Source: JAPPHA01 sp965221575
GTDB lineage: Bacteria > Pseudomonadota > Alphaproteobacteria > Rhodobacterales > Rhodobacteraceae
Reading direction: 5' to 3'
Length of the DNA: 64,000 nt
NCBI GenBank assembly: GCA_965221575.1
Contig: CBDCSM010000011.1
Coordinates: forward strand, 744,001-808,000
Shown here: positions 26,964-36,491 of the stretch, piece by piece
Layout of the letters: each line of letters starts with the position of its first letter
Position numbering within the stretch: position 1 is the stretch's first letter
Notes under the pieces: model-generated
Told to the model about the DNA's origin: nothing
The model's database searches: none
Seen by the model: only the letters and a program-made list of their open reading frames with translations
Made by a program: the position numbers and the translations under genes

Positions 26964-27852
26964 ATGACAACAGACACGCGCACGACGTCCACATGCCCGG
27001 GATACGCAGTCCGGCTTAACGCCTTCAAACGGCCAGAACCCGAGGCACCTGGTCTCGTTGCTGGCCGACAGCGGAATGTTCCTGAACGGGCTGGCCATGC
27101 GTTACTACGGCATCAGGCGTTTCGCCATCGGCTCATTAACAAATCCCGACCGGAAAGACCGGCGTGCGGCGATCGACCTGACGAAGAGAGGGATCGATAC
27201 GCTCTCGGAGATGAAGGGCAAACTGATGACTATCTGGCCGGGACCGGACGGGGTGGATTACGCCTTTCAGGGCGCCTACCACCGCATGTGGGACGACACC
27301 ATCAGCGCGCTCGCGGAGATTGCAGACCACAACCCCGACATTGATATCGCGATCGAATACAAGCCGGCGGAGCCGCGTGCCCACGCGCTCTTGCCTGATG
27401 CCACGACGACCCTGCTGGCGATCAGGGACGCGGACCGGACGAACCTCGGCGTGACTCTCGACATGGCCCATGCCCTCATGGCCAACGAAATGCCCGCATA
27501 CTCGGCGCATCTGATCTGCCGGCATTCACGCCTGCTCGGCGTCCATCTCAACGATGCGCGCGGTGCCCGGGACGACGGGCTGATGGTCGGTACGGTGCAC
27601 CCGGTCCAGACCCTGGAACTGTTCGTCGAACTGGCCAGAAACGGCTACGTTGGCGTCATCTATTTCGACACGTTTCCGGATCATTCGGGTCTCGACCCCT
27701 TTGAAGAAGCACGAACAGACGTCCGGCTGGCCGACAGGCTACGTCGAATTGCGAGCGAACTTGTCCATGACGAGGCGCTCGCCGACGCCATGTCGAAACA
27801 GGATGCAACCCTCAGTCAACGCCTCATCGCCACGGCGCTGTACGGGGCCTGA
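26964..27852 (+). pseudogene. xylose-isomerase-like TIM-barrel sugar isomerase, broken by deletion and frameshift
   Basis: The N-terminal codons from ATG 26964 read ...CPGYAVRLNAFK, the start typical of a family of sugar phosphate isomerase/epimerase proteins. At about 27027 the frame must shift: removing one A from the AAA at 27027-27029 gives FNGQNPRHLVSLLADSGMFL and then an intact frame to 27852. From 27058 this frame contains EYKPAEPR, LGVTLDMAHAL, VHLNDARGARDDGLMVG and IYFDTF, which supply the metal-binding acids. About 35 residues normally found between LNAFK and the LVSLLAD region are also missing, so this is an internal deletion plus a frameshift. A rescued product from TTG 27058 would lack the first barrel strand. 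Confidence 0.72.
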
Positions 27853-27854
27853 GC

Positions 27855-28763
27855 ATGCATCCGGAAATCCTCGTCATCGGCGCCTTGCACCTCGACGTCA
27901 TTGTCGACGCACCTCATTTTCCGCAACCCGACGAAACAGTTGTCGGAAATTCGGTTTCGTACCGACTTGGCGGCAAGGGCGGAAACCAGGCTCTGGCGGC
28001 AGCCAGAATGGGTTCATCGACCGCCATGGCCGGGCGCATCGGGACCGACGAATTCGGCGAGAGAATTCGCCGGTCATTCAAGGACTCCGGGGTCGACGTC
28101 CAGCTGGTCAGGCAGGTTGCCGGGTCCACGGGCATGAGCGTGGCAATTGTCGAACACGGCGGAGATTACGGCGCAGTCATCGTCTCGGGAGTCAACAGCG
28201 GTATTGATCCTTCCGAGATCACCATCCCTCGGTCGCTCAAGGGACTGATTCTTCAGTGTGAAATTCCACAGATTGTCAACCGCGCCGCCATCGCCGGCGC
28301 ACCGAGAGACTGCTGCGTGATCCTCAATGCGGCGCCATACCGCGACGATGCGCTCGTGGGACCGGAAGCGATCGGGCGGGTTGACGTGCTGGTCGTCAAC
28401 CGGGTCGAAGCCGCTCAACACGCGGGTCTCGACGAAACTGCCCTCGATGCGAACCGCGCGGCCGAGAGACTGATTGAACGCGGCCCCGCGAACGTCATTG
28501 TCACGCTGGGCGGAGATGGTCTGCTTGCCCGTACGAAAGACGCGTGCTTCGAACTGCCCGCGTTCGACGTCGACGTCGTCTCGACGCACGGTGCCGGAGA
28601 CGCATTTATCGGGGCACTGGCGGCGGAACTGACTAGGACGTCGAACTTGCGCTCGGCGGCGGAATTCGCCCAGGCCGCCGCCGCCTTGACCATTTCAACC
28701 CGGCCCGAGGACAGGGCGAGGCTGGACCGGAAGAAGGTTCTGGATTTCCTGAACGAGTCATAG
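27855..28763 (+). CDS. ribokinase / PfkB-family carbohydrate kinase
   Basis: A 302-aa PfkB-fold kinase. GGKGGNQALAAARMG (about 37-51) is the first PfkB signature, and THGAGDAF near the C-terminus contains the catalytic base D249. It phosphorylates a sugar with ATP in the cytoplasm; ribose is the family default. It begins 2 nt after the broken isomerase, so the two were co-transcribed. It ends convergently with the amidohydrolase gene (6-nt overlap of the stops). It is a distant paralogue of the ribokinase at 62872. Confidence 0.9.
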   Translation: MHPEILVIGALHLDVIVDAPHFPQPDETVVGNSVSYRLGGKGGNQALAAARMGSSTAMAGRIGTDEFGERIRRSFKDSGVDVQLVRQVAGSTGMSVAIVEHGGDYGAVIVSGVNSGIDPSEITIPRSLKGLILQCEIPQIVNRAAIAGAPRDCCVILNAAPYRDDALVGPEAIGRVDVLVVNRVEAAQHAGLDETALDANRAAERLIERGPANVIVTLGGDGLLARTKDACFELPAFDVDVVSTHGAGDAFIGALAAELTRTSNLRSAAEFAQAAAALTISTRPEDRARLDRKKVLDFLNES

Positions 28764-29600
28764 TTCCAGGCGGTAGAACTCGATCGCGGTTCCGCCGAAC
28801 ACACGGGACTTTTCCTCCTCTTCCAGTTCTCCGGTCAGTATCCGGGCCGCGGCAAGCCAATCCCCATATTCGGTACGCAGGTGACAGACCGGCCAATCCG
28901 AGCCCCACATCACGCGTTCCGCTCCGAATTCGCTCAACACGTGATCGGCGTAAGGACGCAGGTCTTCGATCGTCCAGCTTTCGCGAGCCTCCGTGGCCAG
29001 CCCGGACAGCTTGCAAAAGGCCCCGGTTTCCCTCGCAAGACGGGACATTCCCGATGCCCAATGGTCGAAAGATTCCGGTGAATGATCCGCAATTTGCGGT
29101 TTCATGCAGTGGTCAATGACAACCCTCATGTCCGGATGCCGCTGCAGGAGCGAAAGGAAATTCTCCAGGTGCCGCGGGAATCCGAGGGCGTCGAACGCGA
29201 GATCCTCTGCAACGACCGCGCGATACGCCCACTCTATGTCGGAACGCAGCATCCACTCGACGTCGTCGATGTCCTGAATCATCGGCCGCACCCCGGCGAA
29301 TTTCGGGTGGTGTGCGAGCCGCGCGAGATCTTGCCGGCCGGAAACGTCCTCAAAGTCGATCCAGCCTACGACCCCAGCGACATGGGATGTCGCATCGGCC
29401 AGTCCGAGCATGTACTCGGTCTCGTTGACCGTTGCCGCCGCCTGGACGAGGACGGTGCGGTCGATTCCGTGAGATTCCAGGGTGGAAACCAGGTGCGACG
29501 GGTCATAGGGCCGGGCGAGCACGGGGTTGTCCATCGGCATCCACGTGTAATCGCCGCGCGCCGGGTGCCAGTAATGATGATGTGCATCGACTGTGGTCAT
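28758..29600 (-). CDS. amidohydrolase-family lactonase (L-fuconolactonase / rhamnonolactonase-like, COG3618)
   Basis: A 280-aa TIM-barrel amidohydrolase. It starts VDAHHHYWHP, with the metal-binding histidines at 7-9. Later IDHCMKPQIAD and WGSDWPVCHL give the remaining histidine and catalytic aspartate. This family (amidohydrolase 2) includes L-fucono-1,5-lactonase and 4-sulfomuconolactonase. In this window it would fit between the aldo/keto sugar dehydrogenases and the UxaA-type dehydratase of a non-phosphorylating deoxyhexose pathway. It is a single gene with no operon partner on its strand. Confidence 0.87.
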   Translation of the reverse strand: MTTVDAHHHYWHPARGDYTWMPMDNPVLARPYDPSHLVSTLESHGIDRTVLVQAAATVNETEYMLGLADATSHVAGVVGWIDFEDVSGRQDLARLAHHPKFAGVRPMIQDIDDVEWMLRSDIEWAYRAVVAEDLAFDALGFPRHLENFLSLLQRHPDMRVVIDHCMKPQIADHSPESFDHWASGMSRLARETGAFCKLSGLATEARESWTIEDLRPYADHVLSEFGAERVMWGSDWPVCHLRTEYGDWLAAARILTGELEEEEKSRVFGGTAIEFYRLEL

Positions 29601-30330
29601 CGCGAATCCTTTCAGAACCCGTGTGTTGTCATTCGGCCGAAAATCGTGATGGCCACAAGTTCGCCGTGTAACTTTTTCCGAGCAGTGTCGTCATGGTTTC
29701 GCCGCAGAGCTCGCGCGCATCGGTCACTGGCCCGCCTACAGGGCAAACCGGAAAGCCACCTCACCCGGTCGGTCCGGTCATCCACACGGATGCGAAGGGC
29801 CCTGACGTACTCGGCAGGCCTCCACGGGTCGAACGAGTCCACCGGCAGAATTCCTGTGCCGAGCGGAAGCCGTACTCCTCGCAAGGAAAGATCGGCAACT
29901 GACGTGATAGTGAACAGGTACAGTTGGTCAAGGGTTCCACGCCTCGCCGAGGTCAGTCACAGTGATGCCTTCGTCCCGGCGCGGGGAAACCATTCCACGA
30001 GAGGATGAAGGTGTTTTCGATCTTCGCACCGTATGCACTCTTGATCTCGAAGAAAAGGCAGGTTGTTCTGAGGAACTTGGGGGCCCCGTCCGTTTCCCGA
30101 ACGACTGGCCACGAGCGCGAGCGAAGCGACGCTAAGCGCCCGCCGGCGTTCAGGACAGCGAAGTTCATCGCACGCCAGGTCTGAAATGTGGTCTTCCAGA
30201 AGACCCTGACGCAACTGTCCGGAATTCCAGAGCTGTCTCTCGAATAAATTGGAAAGAAAACGGGACAGGTCGACGCCAGGATGGGTCAAGGATGCGCCAT
30301 ATAACCTGCTCAACCCAATTGGCGCCCCGG
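29601..30330. other. 730-nt region without a supported gene
   Basis: Open frames of 66-118 codons occur on both strands but none shows a recognisable family over its length. A minus-strand tail near 29960-30080 (YGAKIENTFIL) is faintly like the end of an M24 aminopeptidase, too weak to call. The promoter of the lactonase gene should lie just above 29600. Confidence 0.4.
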
Positions 30331-31395
30331 TCAGATCACTTTCCCGCGCGCATCTATGGGGAGCACGGCCAATTCGTCACCTTCCCGCTGCAACCAGGCA
30401 AAATCGAGCATGTTGGTTACCACGCAGACATGGTTCGGAATTATCCTGACCCGGTTTCCGACACGAAGCCGGTCATCCGGATCGCACCGGACGACGCCAT
30501 GTTCCTCACTCAGGCCCGTTATTCGCATCCCCGGGCGCCCGATGATGTGCCCGAAACCGTCAAGGCCGAGCAGGTCCGAAGTCAGCACCTTGGAGCCGGC
30601 GTCAATGATCGCACGGGTTTCGGCCGGGACGCTGACGACAGTTGCGACGACATGCGCCGCGCAATCGCTCCACGCACAGGTTCCCCGCGCAACCAGAGAC
30701 CGGTCGTTGAAGACGTAAGTGCCTGCGCGATATTCTGTTAGCACGCCACCGGAATCTGCATGCCACATATCAGGCGATCCACCCGACGAAACTTCCGCGC
30801 ACCTGAGGCCATGGGCCTCGATCCCGGCTTTCGCGGCGTGCATGAAGTCCGTCACACGCCTCTGACCGGCAATTGCAGGAAAGGTCATCAACCCGCCGAA
30901 CCCCAGGCCGGGACATGCCGCGATGGTTCGCGCGAGCTCCACTGCCGCTTCCGGGGTCCGGACACCGCAGCGCCTGCCTCCCGTATCGCACTCGACCAGA
31001 ACGTGTACTGGACGAGGAGCAGTTTTGAACGCCGCGGCCAGCCCCTCGATCACGGCGGTGCTGTCAGCGGTCACGGAAAGGGATTTCACCCGACCCGCAA
31101 GAGCGCGCAACCGGTCGAGTTTCGCCTCCCCGACGATGTTGTAAGTGATGAGGATGTCGTCCATGCCGCATGCGGCCATCACCTCGGCCTCTCCTATCTT
31201 CTGGCAGGTGATGCCGACCGCCCCGGCAGCGACCTGGGCCCTTGCGAAACGGACGCTCTTGTGCGTCTTGACATGTGGGCGAAGTTTCAGGCCGTTCCTG
31301 TCGCAATGGGCCTGAAAACGGGCGATATTTCTCAGCGCCTTCGCTTCATCGATGACAAGCGCGGGCGTTTCGCATTCAACCGGCTCACGGGCCAT
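30331..31395 (-). CDS. DSD1-type PLP enzyme (D-serine dehydratase / D-threonine aldolase-like)
   Basis: A 354-aa fold-type III (alanine-racemase-like) protein. The PLP lysine is K43 in RPHVKTHKS, and the C-terminal zinc site H322-x-C324 (NHVCVVTN) is as in eukaryotic-type D-serine dehydratase. It would act on D-beta-hydroxy amino acids in the cytoplasm. Its start overlaps the end of the M81 peptidase gene by 11 nt. The upstream operon encodes a dipeptide-type ABC importer, so it may process D-amino acids released from imported peptides. Confidence 0.88.
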   Translation of the reverse strand: MAREPVECETPALVIDEAKALRNIARFQAHCDRNGLKLRPHVKTHKSVRFARAQVAAGAVGITCQKIGEAEVMAACGMDDILITYNIVGEAKLDRLRALAGRVKSLSVTADSTAVIEGLAAAFKTAPRPVHVLVECDTGGRRCGVRTPEAAVELARTIAACPGLGFGGLMTFPAIAGQRRVTDFMHAAKAGIEAHGLRCAEVSSGGSPDMWHADSGGVLTEYRAGTYVFNDRSLVARGTCAWSDCAAHVVATVVSVPAETRAIIDAGSKVLTSDLLGLDGFGHIIGRPGMRITGLSEEHGVVRCDPDDRLRVGNRVRIIPNHVCVVTNMLDFAWLQREGDELAVLPIDARGKVI

Positions 31396-32851
31396 GGGGA
31401 CTCTCTGACAGTGGCCAGATCTTCCGGCTCAGGTTGCGATAACCGTTCGTGACCGGGTCGTTCGGATAAAGACCCTCGACGGATGCGTAGAGAATTTCGG
31501 ACGCGATCCGGGAAAACGCATCGTGGAAATGGTTGGTGGATTTTACCAACAGTATGTCCTTTTCTGTCGGATCGATTCCGAGGTTCAGGAAAACGTCGGG
31601 ATTGAAGACCTGGCTGCGCACCGTGTTCAGAATCACGTCTATGCCGCCGGCCTCGATCCGGACACTGTTGCCGAGCGGCACGACACTGTTGCCGAAGCTC
31701 TGTACGGCATCGAGTACGATCCGGCGCACGGTGACGGTGGCGTCGACCGGCTCACCGCCGTCCGGCGACATCTTGCCACCGAAACGCAGGCGCAGGCGCG
31801 CGCCCTCGTCAGCCGACATGCAGGTGCGCACGGCGATGGGATCCCAGATTGTCGCTACTGCCGCGTTTTCGACATTTCGCGCCAGCATTTCCCGCAGAAT
31901 GATCGTGGAGTCACCCGGTACGCCGCCGCCGGGATTATCCCAGACATCGGCAATGACGACGGGGCTCCTCCGCGCTGCCTGCGCCCTGTCGAGCGCTTCG
32001 CCCGGGGTCAGGAATTCCAGGCGTGTCCTTCCGCGCATCGCGAACAATTCCATGCCGAGCCTTTTGGCCAGTGAATCGCCCTTGCTCTTCGCATCGTCGG
32101 TGATCACGATGACCCTTGCACCGAGATCGGGCACATCGCCGGCCATGAACCCGTGAACGACCGAGACCGACAGGATGTCGTCGATACCTTCAAGGGCCTT
32201 TAGCCGGTCGACATACCCGCGCATCGGCTCCAGGCTGGTCGGCAGAACCTCGATCATCCGGCAATCGAAACTCGAGATCACCGGTAAGATCCTTCCAGTA
32301 TCGGTCATGTTGGCCAGATGGACCAGGTTTTCCGCCGTTTCCACGAAATCGGTATGGGGAAACTCCTTGAAGACGGTAATCAGGTCCGCGTTTCTCACGC
32401 GCCTTTCCGAAAGATGGCTGTGCGGGTCGAAGGTCACTCCGACGGTCGCCTCCACACCGACGACGCCACGCACCGCCTCTATCAACTCCCCCTCGCAATC
32501 GAGGCAGTCCCGGGACACCATGGCGCCATGCAGGCCGAGCAGGACGATATCCACGGGCATCGCCGCGCGAAGTTCGTCCAGAAGCTGGTCGCGAAGAAAC
32601 TCCCACGCGCGCTGGTTGACGACACCGCCCGGCTCGGCCCAGGCCGCGGTGCCTTCGATCAGCGTCCAGCCCAGTTCATCGGCCCTGGCCCGCGCGACCG
32701 GGTAGACCGCGCTGCACAGGGTCGGCGTCGGGGGATGCAGACCGGGTGGAGCGAAGAAGCTGTCCTCGAAATCGCGCAAATCGGTCCGCAACGGCGAAAA
32801 CGTATTGGATTCGGTTGCAATTGACCCGAGGAAAACACGTTTTCGCACCAT
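31385..32851 (-). CDS. M81-family metallopeptidase (MlrC, microcystinase-C-like)
   Basis: A 488-aa protein of the MlrC/M81 family. The N-terminal ATESNTFSPL and LLGLHGAMVSRDCLDCEGEL carry family residues, DPHSHLSE replaces the more common DLHANVS, and the C-terminal domain contains DNPGGGVPGDST. MlrC cleaves linearised microcystin, but most relatives sit next to dipeptide importers and have unknown peptide or amide substrates. It overlaps the downstream DSD1 gene by 11 nt and the upstream DppF-type gene by 1 nt. Confidence 0.9.
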   Translation of the reverse strand: MVRKRVFLGSIATESNTFSPLRTDLRDFEDSFFAPPGLHPPTPTLCSAVYPVARARADELGWTLIEGTAAWAEPGGVVNQRAWEFLRDQLLDELRAAMPVDIVLLGLHGAMVSRDCLDCEGELIEAVRGVVGVEATVGVTFDPHSHLSERRVRNADLITVFKEFPHTDFVETAENLVHLANMTDTGRILPVISSFDCRMIEVLPTSLEPMRGYVDRLKALEGIDDILSVSVVHGFMAGDVPDLGARVIVITDDAKSKGDSLAKRLGMELFAMRGRTRLEFLTPGEALDRAQAARRSPVVIADVWDNPGGGVPGDSTIILREMLARNVENAAVATIWDPIAVRTCMSADEGARLRLRFGGKMSPDGGEPVDATVTVRRIVLDAVQSFGNSVVPLGNSVRIEAGGIDVILNTVRSQVFNPDVFLNLGIDPTEKDILLVKSTNHFHDAFSRIASEILYASVEGLYPNDPVTNGYRNLSRKIWPLSESPHGP

Positions 32852-33657
32852 TACGCCCCACTTTCCGCGATACGCGGAACCGAAGCCAGAAGCCTGCGTG
32901 TGTATTCGTGTCCGGGCGCGTCGAATATCTGCCGCCTGTCGCCGGTTTCCACGATCGTTCCCCCGACCATGACGGCAACCCGGTCACTGACGTGGCGCAC
33001 GACGCCGAGATCGTGGCTGATGAACAACATCGACACCCCGCTGTCTTGCTGAAGTTTCTTTATCAGGTTCAGGACCTGCGCCTGAATCGACACATCGAGC
33101 GCGGAGACCGCTTCATCGGCGATGACCAGCCGCGGCGCCAGAATCATCGCCCGCGCGATCCCGATGCGCTGGCGCTGGCCACCTGAAAACTCGTGCGGAT
33201 AGCGCCGCATCGCACCCGGGTCCATCCCGACGAGTTCCAGCATTCCGGCGATCCTTTCCCGCGCTTCCGCCCGGTCACGACAGAGCTTGTGGACAAAAAG
33301 CGGCTCGGACAGTGTTCGCTCGATACGCAGGCGCGGATTGAGCGAAGCGAAGGGATCCTGAAAGATCATCTGAATGTGGCGCCGCAGAGGACGGAACTCA
33401 TCGGGTGACATTTCCAGGATGTCGCGCCCGTCGAAAACGACCGAACCTCCGGTGGCCTTTTCAAGATGGGTCAGCGTGCGCCCGACGGTTGACTTGCCGC
33501 AACCGCTTTCGCCGACAAGGCCAAGCACCTCGCCCCCTTTGATGTCGAACGAGATTCCGTCGACGGCTTTCAGAACCGCCTTCCGGCGCAAGAACCCCTT
33601 CCCCCCGATCCGGAACCAGGTCTTCAACCCGCGCACTTCCAGCAAGGACCGGGTCAT
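32851..33657 (-). CDS. peptide/nickel ABC transporter ATPase, DppF/OppF-like
   Basis: A 268-aa ATPase from ATG 33657, which overlaps the DppD-type stop (ATGA). Walker A GESGCGKST has K55; the insert typical of OppF (RRHIQMIFQDPFASLNPRL) follows, then the signature FSGGQRQRIGIARA and the Walker B LVIADEAVSALD. The C-terminal HPY domain with its iron-sulfur cysteines is absent, as in shorter DppF proteins. The in-frame region up to 33831 duplicates coding of the next gene and is not used. Confidence 0.92.
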   Translation of the reverse strand: MTRSLLEVRGLKTWFRIGGKGFLRRKAVLKAVDGISFDIKGGEVLGLVGESGCGKSTVGRTLTHLEKATGGSVVFDGRDILEMSPDEFRPLRRHIQMIFQDPFASLNPRLRIERTLSEPLFVHKLCRDRAEARERIAGMLELVGMDPGAMRRYPHEFSGGQRQRIGIARAMILAPRLVIADEAVSALDVSIQAQVLNLIKKLQQDSGVSMLFISHDLGVVRHVSDRVAVMVGGTIVETGDRRQIFDAPGHEYTRRLLASVPRIAESGA

Positions 33658-34628
33658 GTCGGCATGCCTTGCGGGAAATGGCAGCGTACGAAATGGGCCG
33701 GGGCGACGGTCTCGGGGGCGGGGGCCCGGGACTTGCACCGGTCCCGCGTCAGAGTGCAACGCGGATGGAACGGACAGCCCGTAAGCGCCTCCTCGATCGT
33801 CGGAACCCGGCCGGGAATCGCCCCGAGCCAATCCACGTCGCGATCGATGGGCGGAATCGAGCCAAACAGCCCGTGCGTATAGGGATGGCTCATGTTCGAA
33901 AACAATTCATTCGTCGTTGCGCTCTCGACAATTGCGCCCCGATACATCACGGCGACCTTGTGGCAAGTCCGGGCAATCACGCCAAGGTCGTGCGAGATCA
34001 GAACGATGGCCGCTCCCGTGCGCGTTTGCAGGTCGATCATCAGGTCGAGGATGTCTTTCTGCACGGTGACATCGAGCGCCGTCGTCGGCTCGTCCGCGAT
34101 CAGGAGTTTCGGGTCGCAGGCTAGCGCCATCGCGATCATCACCCGCTGGCGCTGCCCACCGGACATCTGGTGCGGGTAGCTGTCGACGCGTTCAGCCGGA
34201 TTGGGGATGCGCACAATGTCCAGCAACTCCACCGCCCGGTCGCGCGCCTGCTTCCGGGGCAGGACCCGATGCTGGCGCAGGGCCTCCACGATCTGGTCAC
34301 CAACCCGGTAAACCGGGTTCAGGCTGGTCATCGGTTCCTGGAAGATCATCGCCATCCGGTCGCCCATTATGGCGCGGCGCTCCGCTGGAGCAAGCGAAGG
34401 AAGATCCAGCCCGTCGAAACGGATCGATCCACCGGTGATCCGCACGACAGTGCCCTCGAGAAGCCCCATGATCGCCAGCGCGGTCACGCTCTTGCCGCAA
34501 CCGCTTTCGCCGACGATGCCGAGCGTTTCGCTCGCTTCGACCGAAAAGGAGACACCGTGCACGACCGGCAGGAGTCCGCTGTCTGCAGCAATGCCGATTT
34601 CCAGGTCATTTACCTCCAGCAGCGCCAT
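33654..34628 (-). CDS. peptide/nickel ABC transporter ATPase, DppD/OppD-like
   Basis: A 324-aa ATPase with Walker A GESGCGKSV (K46), MIFQEPMTSLNPVYRV, signature MSGGQRQRVMIAMA and Walker B LLIADEPTTALD. The C-terminal oligopeptide-HPY domain has CPFHPRCTLTRDRC, a cysteine set associated with a [4Fe-4S] cluster in this family. It starts 3 nt after the DppC-type stop and overlaps the DppF-type gene. Confidence 0.94.
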   Translation of the reverse strand: MALLEVNDLEIGIAADSGLLPVVHGVSFSVEASETLGIVGESGCGKSVTALAIMGLLEGTVVRITGGSIRFDGLDLPSLAPAERRAIMGDRMAMIFQEPMTSLNPVYRVGDQIVEALRQHRVLPRKQARDRAVELLDIVRIPNPAERVDSYPHQMSGGQRQRVMIAMALACDPKLLIADEPTTALDVTVQKDILDLMIDLQTRTGAAIVLISHDLGVIARTCHKVAVMYRGAIVESATTNELFSNMSHPYTHGLFGSIPPIDRDVDWLGAIPGRVPTIEEALTGCPFHPRCTLTRDRCKSRAPAPETVAPAHFVRCHFPQGMPT

Positions 34629-34631
34629 GAC

Positions 34632-35483
34632 TCACACGCCCGCGATGTCGCCCCGGTACCTGGGATCAAGGCCATCACGCATCGCATCGCCGACGATGTT
34701 CATGGAAAATACGGAAAGAATGATCAGCCCACCGGGGAAGATCAACAGCCAGGGCGCGCGGGTGACGTAGATACGTTCCTCGCTCAGCATGTTGCCCCAA
34801 CTCGGCACCTCGGGCGGCAGGCCGAGGCCCAGGAAGTCGAGCGCGGCGGCCTGCAATTGCGCAAACGCGAAGATGAAACTCGCCTGCACGAGCAATGGCG
34901 AGACGAGGTTGGGCAGGATGTGACGGAAAAGGATCGAGGCATGCCCGACGCCCGAACAGACCGCGGCATCGATGAAGACTTCCGCCTTCAGTTTCAGTGT
35001 CATGCCGAACAGGATCCGCGCCGTGGTGGTGGCGTAGACGGCGCCGATCACGATGATCGTGTTGATGACCGAGCGCTCCAGCAGCGTCATCAGCACCAGC
35101 GCCAGGAGCAGCGCCGGAAATGCCATCAGGACGTCGACTCCGCGCATCAGCACATGGCCCAGCCGGGTGAAATAGGCGGAAACCATCCCGATCAGCCCGC
35201 CGCTGGCCAGCGCAACCAACACGCTGCCCAACCCGATCAGAACCGCCATCCGCGCACCATAGATGGCGCGGGAGAGCGAATCCCGCCCGAAATGGTCGGT
35301 ACCAAACAGGTAGGGCCAACCGGGTTCGGACAGGCGAATGGCCGGGTCGAAATCCAGCGGATCGAAAGGCGCGATCACGGGCGCGCCGATTGCGGCCACG
35401 CACACGATGGCGAGCCAGACCGAACCGATCGCCGCCAGTCGGCGGCGGCGCAGGCCGGAAACGAGAGAAGTCAGTGCGGTCAT
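34632..35483 (-). CDS. peptide ABC transporter permease, DppC-like
   Basis: A 283-aa inner-membrane protein with an N-terminal OppC domain: a first helix, then HPF-like PFDPLDFD and FGTDHFGRDSLSRAIYGAR. Five further helices follow, with the loop DAAVCSGVGHASILFRHILPN containing the EAA-type motif. The ATG at 35483 overlaps the DppB-type stop (ATGA). The longer open frame to 36050 is a shadow of the DppB-type gene. Confidence 0.93.
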   Translation of the reverse strand: MTALTSLVSGLRRRRLAAIGSVWLAIVCVAAIGAPVIAPFDPLDFDPAIRLSEPGWPYLFGTDHFGRDSLSRAIYGARMAVLIGLGSVLVALASGGLIGMVSAYFTRLGHVLMRGVDVLMAFPALLLALVLMTLLERSVINTIIVIGAVYATTTARILFGMTLKLKAEVFIDAAVCSGVGHASILFRHILPNLVSPLLVQASFIFAFAQLQAAALDFLGLGLPPEVPSWGNMLSEERIYVTRAPWLLIFPGGLIILSVFSMNIVGDAMRDGLDPRYRGDIAGV

Positions 35484-36427
35484 TTCAGGGACACCCTCGG
35501 ATCGAGGCGGGCATAGGCGAGATCCACCAGCAGATTGACGCACATGTAGAAGACAACCACGATCAGGATGACACCCTGGATAACCGGATAATCGCGGCGC
35601 AGGATCGACTGCACCACGAGGCGGCCGATCCCGGGCAGGGAAAAGACGGTTTCGGTCACGACCGCTTCGCTGACCAGGGCCGCAAAGGTGAAGCCGAAGG
35701 CCGCGGCGACCGCGATCAGCGCGTTGCGAAAGATGTGCCTGACGGCCACGCGGGCCGGATGCAAACCCTTGGCGCGCGCGGTCCGCACGTGATCCTCGCG
35801 CGCCACATCGAGCATCGAGGCCCGGATCAGGCGGATGATGAGCGCCGCGTTCGGCGCGGCGAGCGTGAGGCTGGGCAGGATCAGGTAACGCAGGTTCGCA
35901 ACCCCGCCCTCGTCTGAGAGCGAAGGAAACCCGGATGAGGGAAACCAGCCCAGACCGACGGCGAAGATCATGATCAGGTAGAGACCCAGCCAGAAGGTCG
36001 GTATCGAGGCAAACAGCATCGCGCCGCCGGATACGAACTGGTCCGCCCATGACCCGTGGCGCATGGCGGCGACGATGCCGATGGGCACGCCGAACAGAAC
36101 AATCCAGAACATCGTCATGCAGGCCAGCAGGATCGAAGTTTCGGCCCCGTCACCGATCACTGCCAGGACCGGCTCGCGGAAGAACACCGATGTGCCGAGA
36201 TCGCCCTTCAACACGTTGCCCAGCCAAAGCAGGTATTGCTTCCACAGTGGCTGGTCGAGGCCAAGTTCGCGCGTAAGTTCGGCCACGTCCTCGGGCGTCG
36301 CCGCGTCCCCCAGCAGGATCGAGGCCGGATCACCCGGGATCAGGTGAACGAACAGAAAGACGAGGATCGAAGCGGCCAGCAGTGTCGGGATCAGGGTCAG
36401 GAGCCGGTTCAGGGTATAAACGAGCAT
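35480..36427 (-). CDS. peptide ABC transporter permease, DppB-like
   Basis: A 315-aa six-helix permease starting MLVYTLNRLLTLIPTLL, with the DppB/OppB N-terminus and periplasmic PGDPASILLGD. The loop DHVRTARAKGLHPARVAVRHIFRNA is the EAA-type ATPase contact, and the C-terminal VVFYMCVNLLVDLAYARLDPR is typical. It follows the binding-protein gene after a 64-nt gap with a strong hairpin. Confidence 0.94.
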   Translation of the reverse strand: MLVYTLNRLLTLIPTLLAASILVFLFVHLIPGDPASILLGDAATPEDVAELTRELGLDQPLWKQYLLWLGNVLKGDLGTSVFFREPVLAVIGDGAETSILLACMTMFWIVLFGVPIGIVAAMRHGSWADQFVSGGAMLFASIPTFWLGLYLIMIFAVGLGWFPSSGFPSLSDEGGVANLRYLILPSLTLAAPNAALIIRLIRASMLDVAREDHVRTARAKGLHPARVAVRHIFRNALIAVAAAFGFTFAALVSEAVVTETVFSLPGIGRLVVQSILRRDYPVIQGVILIVVVFYMCVNLLVDLAYARLDPRVSLK

Positions 36428-36455
36428 GGGCCGCGATCCCGCATGCAGAAACAGT

Positions 36456-36480
36456 CCGGCCCCTCGAGCCGAGGGGCCGG
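36456..36480 (-). terminator. stable hairpin between peptide-binding protein and permease genes
   Basis: CCGGCCCCTCG (36456-36466) pairs perfectly with CGAGGGGCCGG (36470-36480) around a 3-nt loop. It lies 11 nt after the binding-protein stop and lacks a U-tract. It probably protects the abundant binding-protein mRNA and attenuates readthrough into the permease genes, as in malE-malF. Confidence 0.6.
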
Positions 36481-36491
36481 GCCATTATGCC

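Noticed and set aside
29953..30168. A frame ending YGAKIENTFILSWNGF, faintly like the end of an M24 aminopeptidase
   Set aside because: Only about 20 residues are suggestive, and nothing upstream supports the family.
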